6,970 bases of DNA from Candidatus Aenigmatarchaeota archaeon (lineage in GTDB: Archaea > Aenigmatarchaeota > Aenigmatarchaeia > QMZP01). Below are positions 5,365 to 6,970 of the stretch, in pieces. The notes beneath the pieces are model-generated. The model saw only the letters and a list, made by a program, of their open reading frames with translations, ran no database searches and was not told the DNA's origin. Within the stretch, counting starts at the first letter, position 1; each line of letters opens with the position of its first letter. The position numbers were made by a program, and so were the translations under genes. Location of the stretch: assembly GCA_016867675.1 (NCBI GenBank), contig VGIZ01000030.1, positions 1 through 6,970 of the forward strand, read 5' to 3'.

Positions 5365-6970
5365 CTACTTCCCTATTGTCTTCTTTATTTTCTCCACGCT
5401 CTCGGGGTTTGTCAGCGTCATCAGGTCGCCGGGAGGCTCGCTGTTGAGCAGCGCCTTGAGCACCCTTCTTATGATCTTTCCCGACCTTGTCTTCGGCAGG
5501 TCTTCCACAAAATAAATCCTTGCAGGCCTTGCTATGGGGCCTATGGCTTTCTCAACACTCTTCACAATCCGCTTCTCAAGCTCGGGTGAGGGGATGCCCT
5601 TCTTCAGGACAACGAACGCCACAGGCACCTGGCCCTTTATCTGGTCAGCGGCAGGCACCACAGCCGACTCGTCAACGTTCGCCGTCCTGTCAATTGCATT
5701 TTCCATCTCCGCAGTTGAAAGCCTGTGGCCCGCGACCTTCATCACGTCGTCCACCCTCCCTGTCAGCCTTATGAAGCCCTTCCTGTCCGTGAAGGCGCCG
5801 TCGCTTGTGTAGTACTTTCCCTTGTAGTTCTTCCAGTAGGTCTCCACATATTTCTCGTGGTTCTTGTAAACACCGCGCAGCATGCCTGGCGCGAACGGGG
5901 ACAGCTGCACCAGATAGCCGTTCTCGCCTGCCTTTGCCTTCCTGCCTTTCTCGTCAAGGACGACGTGCCTTGTGCCAGGGAAGCTCCTTCCCGCCACCGT
6001 GGGTATGAACGGCCCTATGCCAGGCAGGGCGTTTATCAGCGTGCCGCCTGTCTCGGTCTGCCACCACGTGTCTATCACAGGACACCTGCCGCCGCCGACC
6101 TTCCCAAGATACCAGAGCCATGACTCCTCGTCTATGGGCTCGCCGACCGTCCCCAGAATTTTAAGGCTGGCGAGATTGTATTTTCTCAGCCACTCGTCGC
6201 CGGATTTTATGAACATGCGTATGGCCGTCGGCGCTGTGTAGAGGACAGTGACCTTGTTGTCCTGAATGATTTTCCACCACCTTCCCATGTCAGGGAAGTC
6301 AGGCGCGCCCTCGTAAATCAGCGTCGTTACGCCCAGCGACAGCGGTCCGTAGCAGGCATAGGTGTGTCCTGTGATCCAGCCCACGTCGGCGGTGCACCAA
6401 ATTGTGTCGTCGTCGCGCAGGTTGAAGTCCCATTTCGTCGTCCAGTGCGCCTGCGTGATGTAGCCGCCGCTGTCATGGACAACGCCCTTCGGCTTTCCCG
6501 TCGTCCCGCTAGTATAAAGTATGAACAGCATGTCATTGGACTCCACTGCGCGCGGCCTGCATCTGCTGTCCTGTTTTTCCGTTTCCTGCCACGAAACATA
6601 CATCCTGCCAGCGGGCTTGGGCTTTCCCAGCCTGCTGACAAGCACTATCTTCCTGACAAGTGTGCCTTTCACAGCCTCGCTGACCTTGGCCATGAGGTCC
6701 TCGGGCTTGCCCCTCCTGTAATAGCCGTCCGCTGTCACAAGCAGCTTCGCCCTTCCGTCCAGCAGCCTTGTCTTCAGCGCCTCTGCCGAGAACGCGGAAA
6801 AGACAACTGAATGGACGGCGCCTATCCTCGCGCAAGCCAGCATGGAGATGATGGCTTCAGGAATGAGCGGCATGTAAATCGCGACAACATCGCCCTTCCT
6901 GACGCCGAGCTTCCTGAAAAGGTTCGCGCACCTGCTCACCCTGTTCGTCAGCTCGCTGTATGATATCCTC
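5365..6970 (-). CDS. acsA: Acetyl-CoA synthetase, AMP-forming (N-terminus cut by window edge)
   Basis: It converts acetate, ATP and CoA to acetyl-CoA, AMP and pyrophosphate through acetyl-adenylate (EC 6.2.1.1), in the cytoplasm. The frame is open to the right edge (first visible codon AGG at 6969, RISYSELTNR) and shows 534 residues. About 100-120 N-terminal residues of a roughly 640-residue enzyme are missing. Visible motifs in order are IPEAIISMLACARIGAVHSVVF, the phosphate-binding YTSGTTGKPKGVVHD (about residue 152), TADVGWITGHTY, GEPIDEESW, DTWWQTETGG (about 300, containing the Trp typical of acetate-specific enzymes), the hinge TGRVDDVMKVAGHR (about 403), and PKTRSGKIIRR with the adenylation Lys near 498. 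The usual FGGFS or FAGFS after HSVV reads FSAFS here. It lies 298 bp upstream of the COG2403 gene on the same strand; that gap and a separate promoter argue against one operon. Confidence 0.95.
   Translation of the reverse strand, partial: RISYSELTNRVSRCANLFRKLGVRKGDVVAIYMPLIPEAIISMLACARIGAVHSVVFSAFSAEALKTRLLDGRAKLLVTADGYYRRGKPEDLMAKVSEAVKGTLVRKIVLVSRLGKPKPAGRMYVSWQETEKQDSRCRPRAVESNDMLFILYTSGTTGKPKGVVHDSGGYITQAHWTTKWDFNLRDDDTIWCTADVGWITGHTYACYGPLSLGVTTLIYEGAPDFPDMGRWWKIIQDNKVTVLYTAPTAIRMFIKSGDEWLRKYNLASLKILGTVGEPIDEESWLWYLGKVGGGRCPVIDTWWQTETGGTLINALPGIGPFIPTVAGRSFPGTRHVVLDEKGRKAKAGENGYLVQLSPFAPGMLRGVYKNHEKYVETYWKNYKGKYYTSDGAFTDRKGFIRLTGRVDDVMKVAGHRLSTAEMENAIDRTANVDESAVVPAADQIKGQVPVAFVVLKKGIPSPELEKRIVKSVEKAIGPIARPARIYFVEDLPKTRSGKIIRRVLKALLNSEPPGDLMTLTNPESVEKIKKTIGK

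Overview
The window looks archaeal, probably from a DPANN or related euryarchaeal lineage. The supporting signs are lipoprotein-type signal peptides ending in SGC, a class III (prepilin-type) KGQ signal peptide, A/T-rich boxes about 22-31 nt upstream of start codons with little or no Shine-Dalgarno sequence (leaderless style), frequent AGG and ATA codons, and a bulge-helix-bulge (BHB) splicing motif inside a protein gene. I cannot fix the lineage from the sequence alone.

Layout, left to right. Bases 1-2879 hold three consecutive minus-strand genes for related secreted lipoproteins; the first runs off the left edge. They share signal peptides and an Ig-like/CARDB-like beta-rich architecture and look like a diverged tandem family. 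Bases 2914-3420 hold a divergent plus-strand gene for a pilin-like protein with a KGQ...E class III signal sequence. The 34-bp gap between the divergent starts carries two oppositely directed TATA-like boxes. Bases 3421-3703 are non-coding and rich in inverted repeats, including a 19-bp hairpin just downstream of the next gene. Bases 3704-5066 hold a minus-strand gene of the predicted GTPase / cyclic 2,3-diphosphoglycerate synthase family (COG2403). Bases 5067-5364 are a non-coding, AT-richer spacer. Bases 5365-6970 hold most of an AMP-forming acetyl-CoA synthetase gene, cut off by the right edge.

The main finding is in the COG2403 gene. Its long open frame starts at 4975 and lacks the family's N-terminal segment. 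That segment is present upstream as a 15-codon exon (5022-5066, ending ...GAAGRD). A 31-nt insert (4991-5021) with an in-frame stop separates it from the downstream exon, which resumes FHNFN. The insert and its flanks fold into a canonical 3-4-3 BHB motif. Cutting each 3-nt bulge between its second and third base removes exactly 31 nt and restores a 443-residue protein. I interpret this as a splicing-endonuclease-type intron in an archaeal mRNA, which is rare outside tRNA and rRNA genes.

The left half encodes cell-surface functions (lipoproteins and a pilin-like protein). The right half encodes metabolic enzymes (acetate activation and a phosphoglycerate-related or GTPase family enzyme). I see no sequence evidence that the two halves form one pathway.
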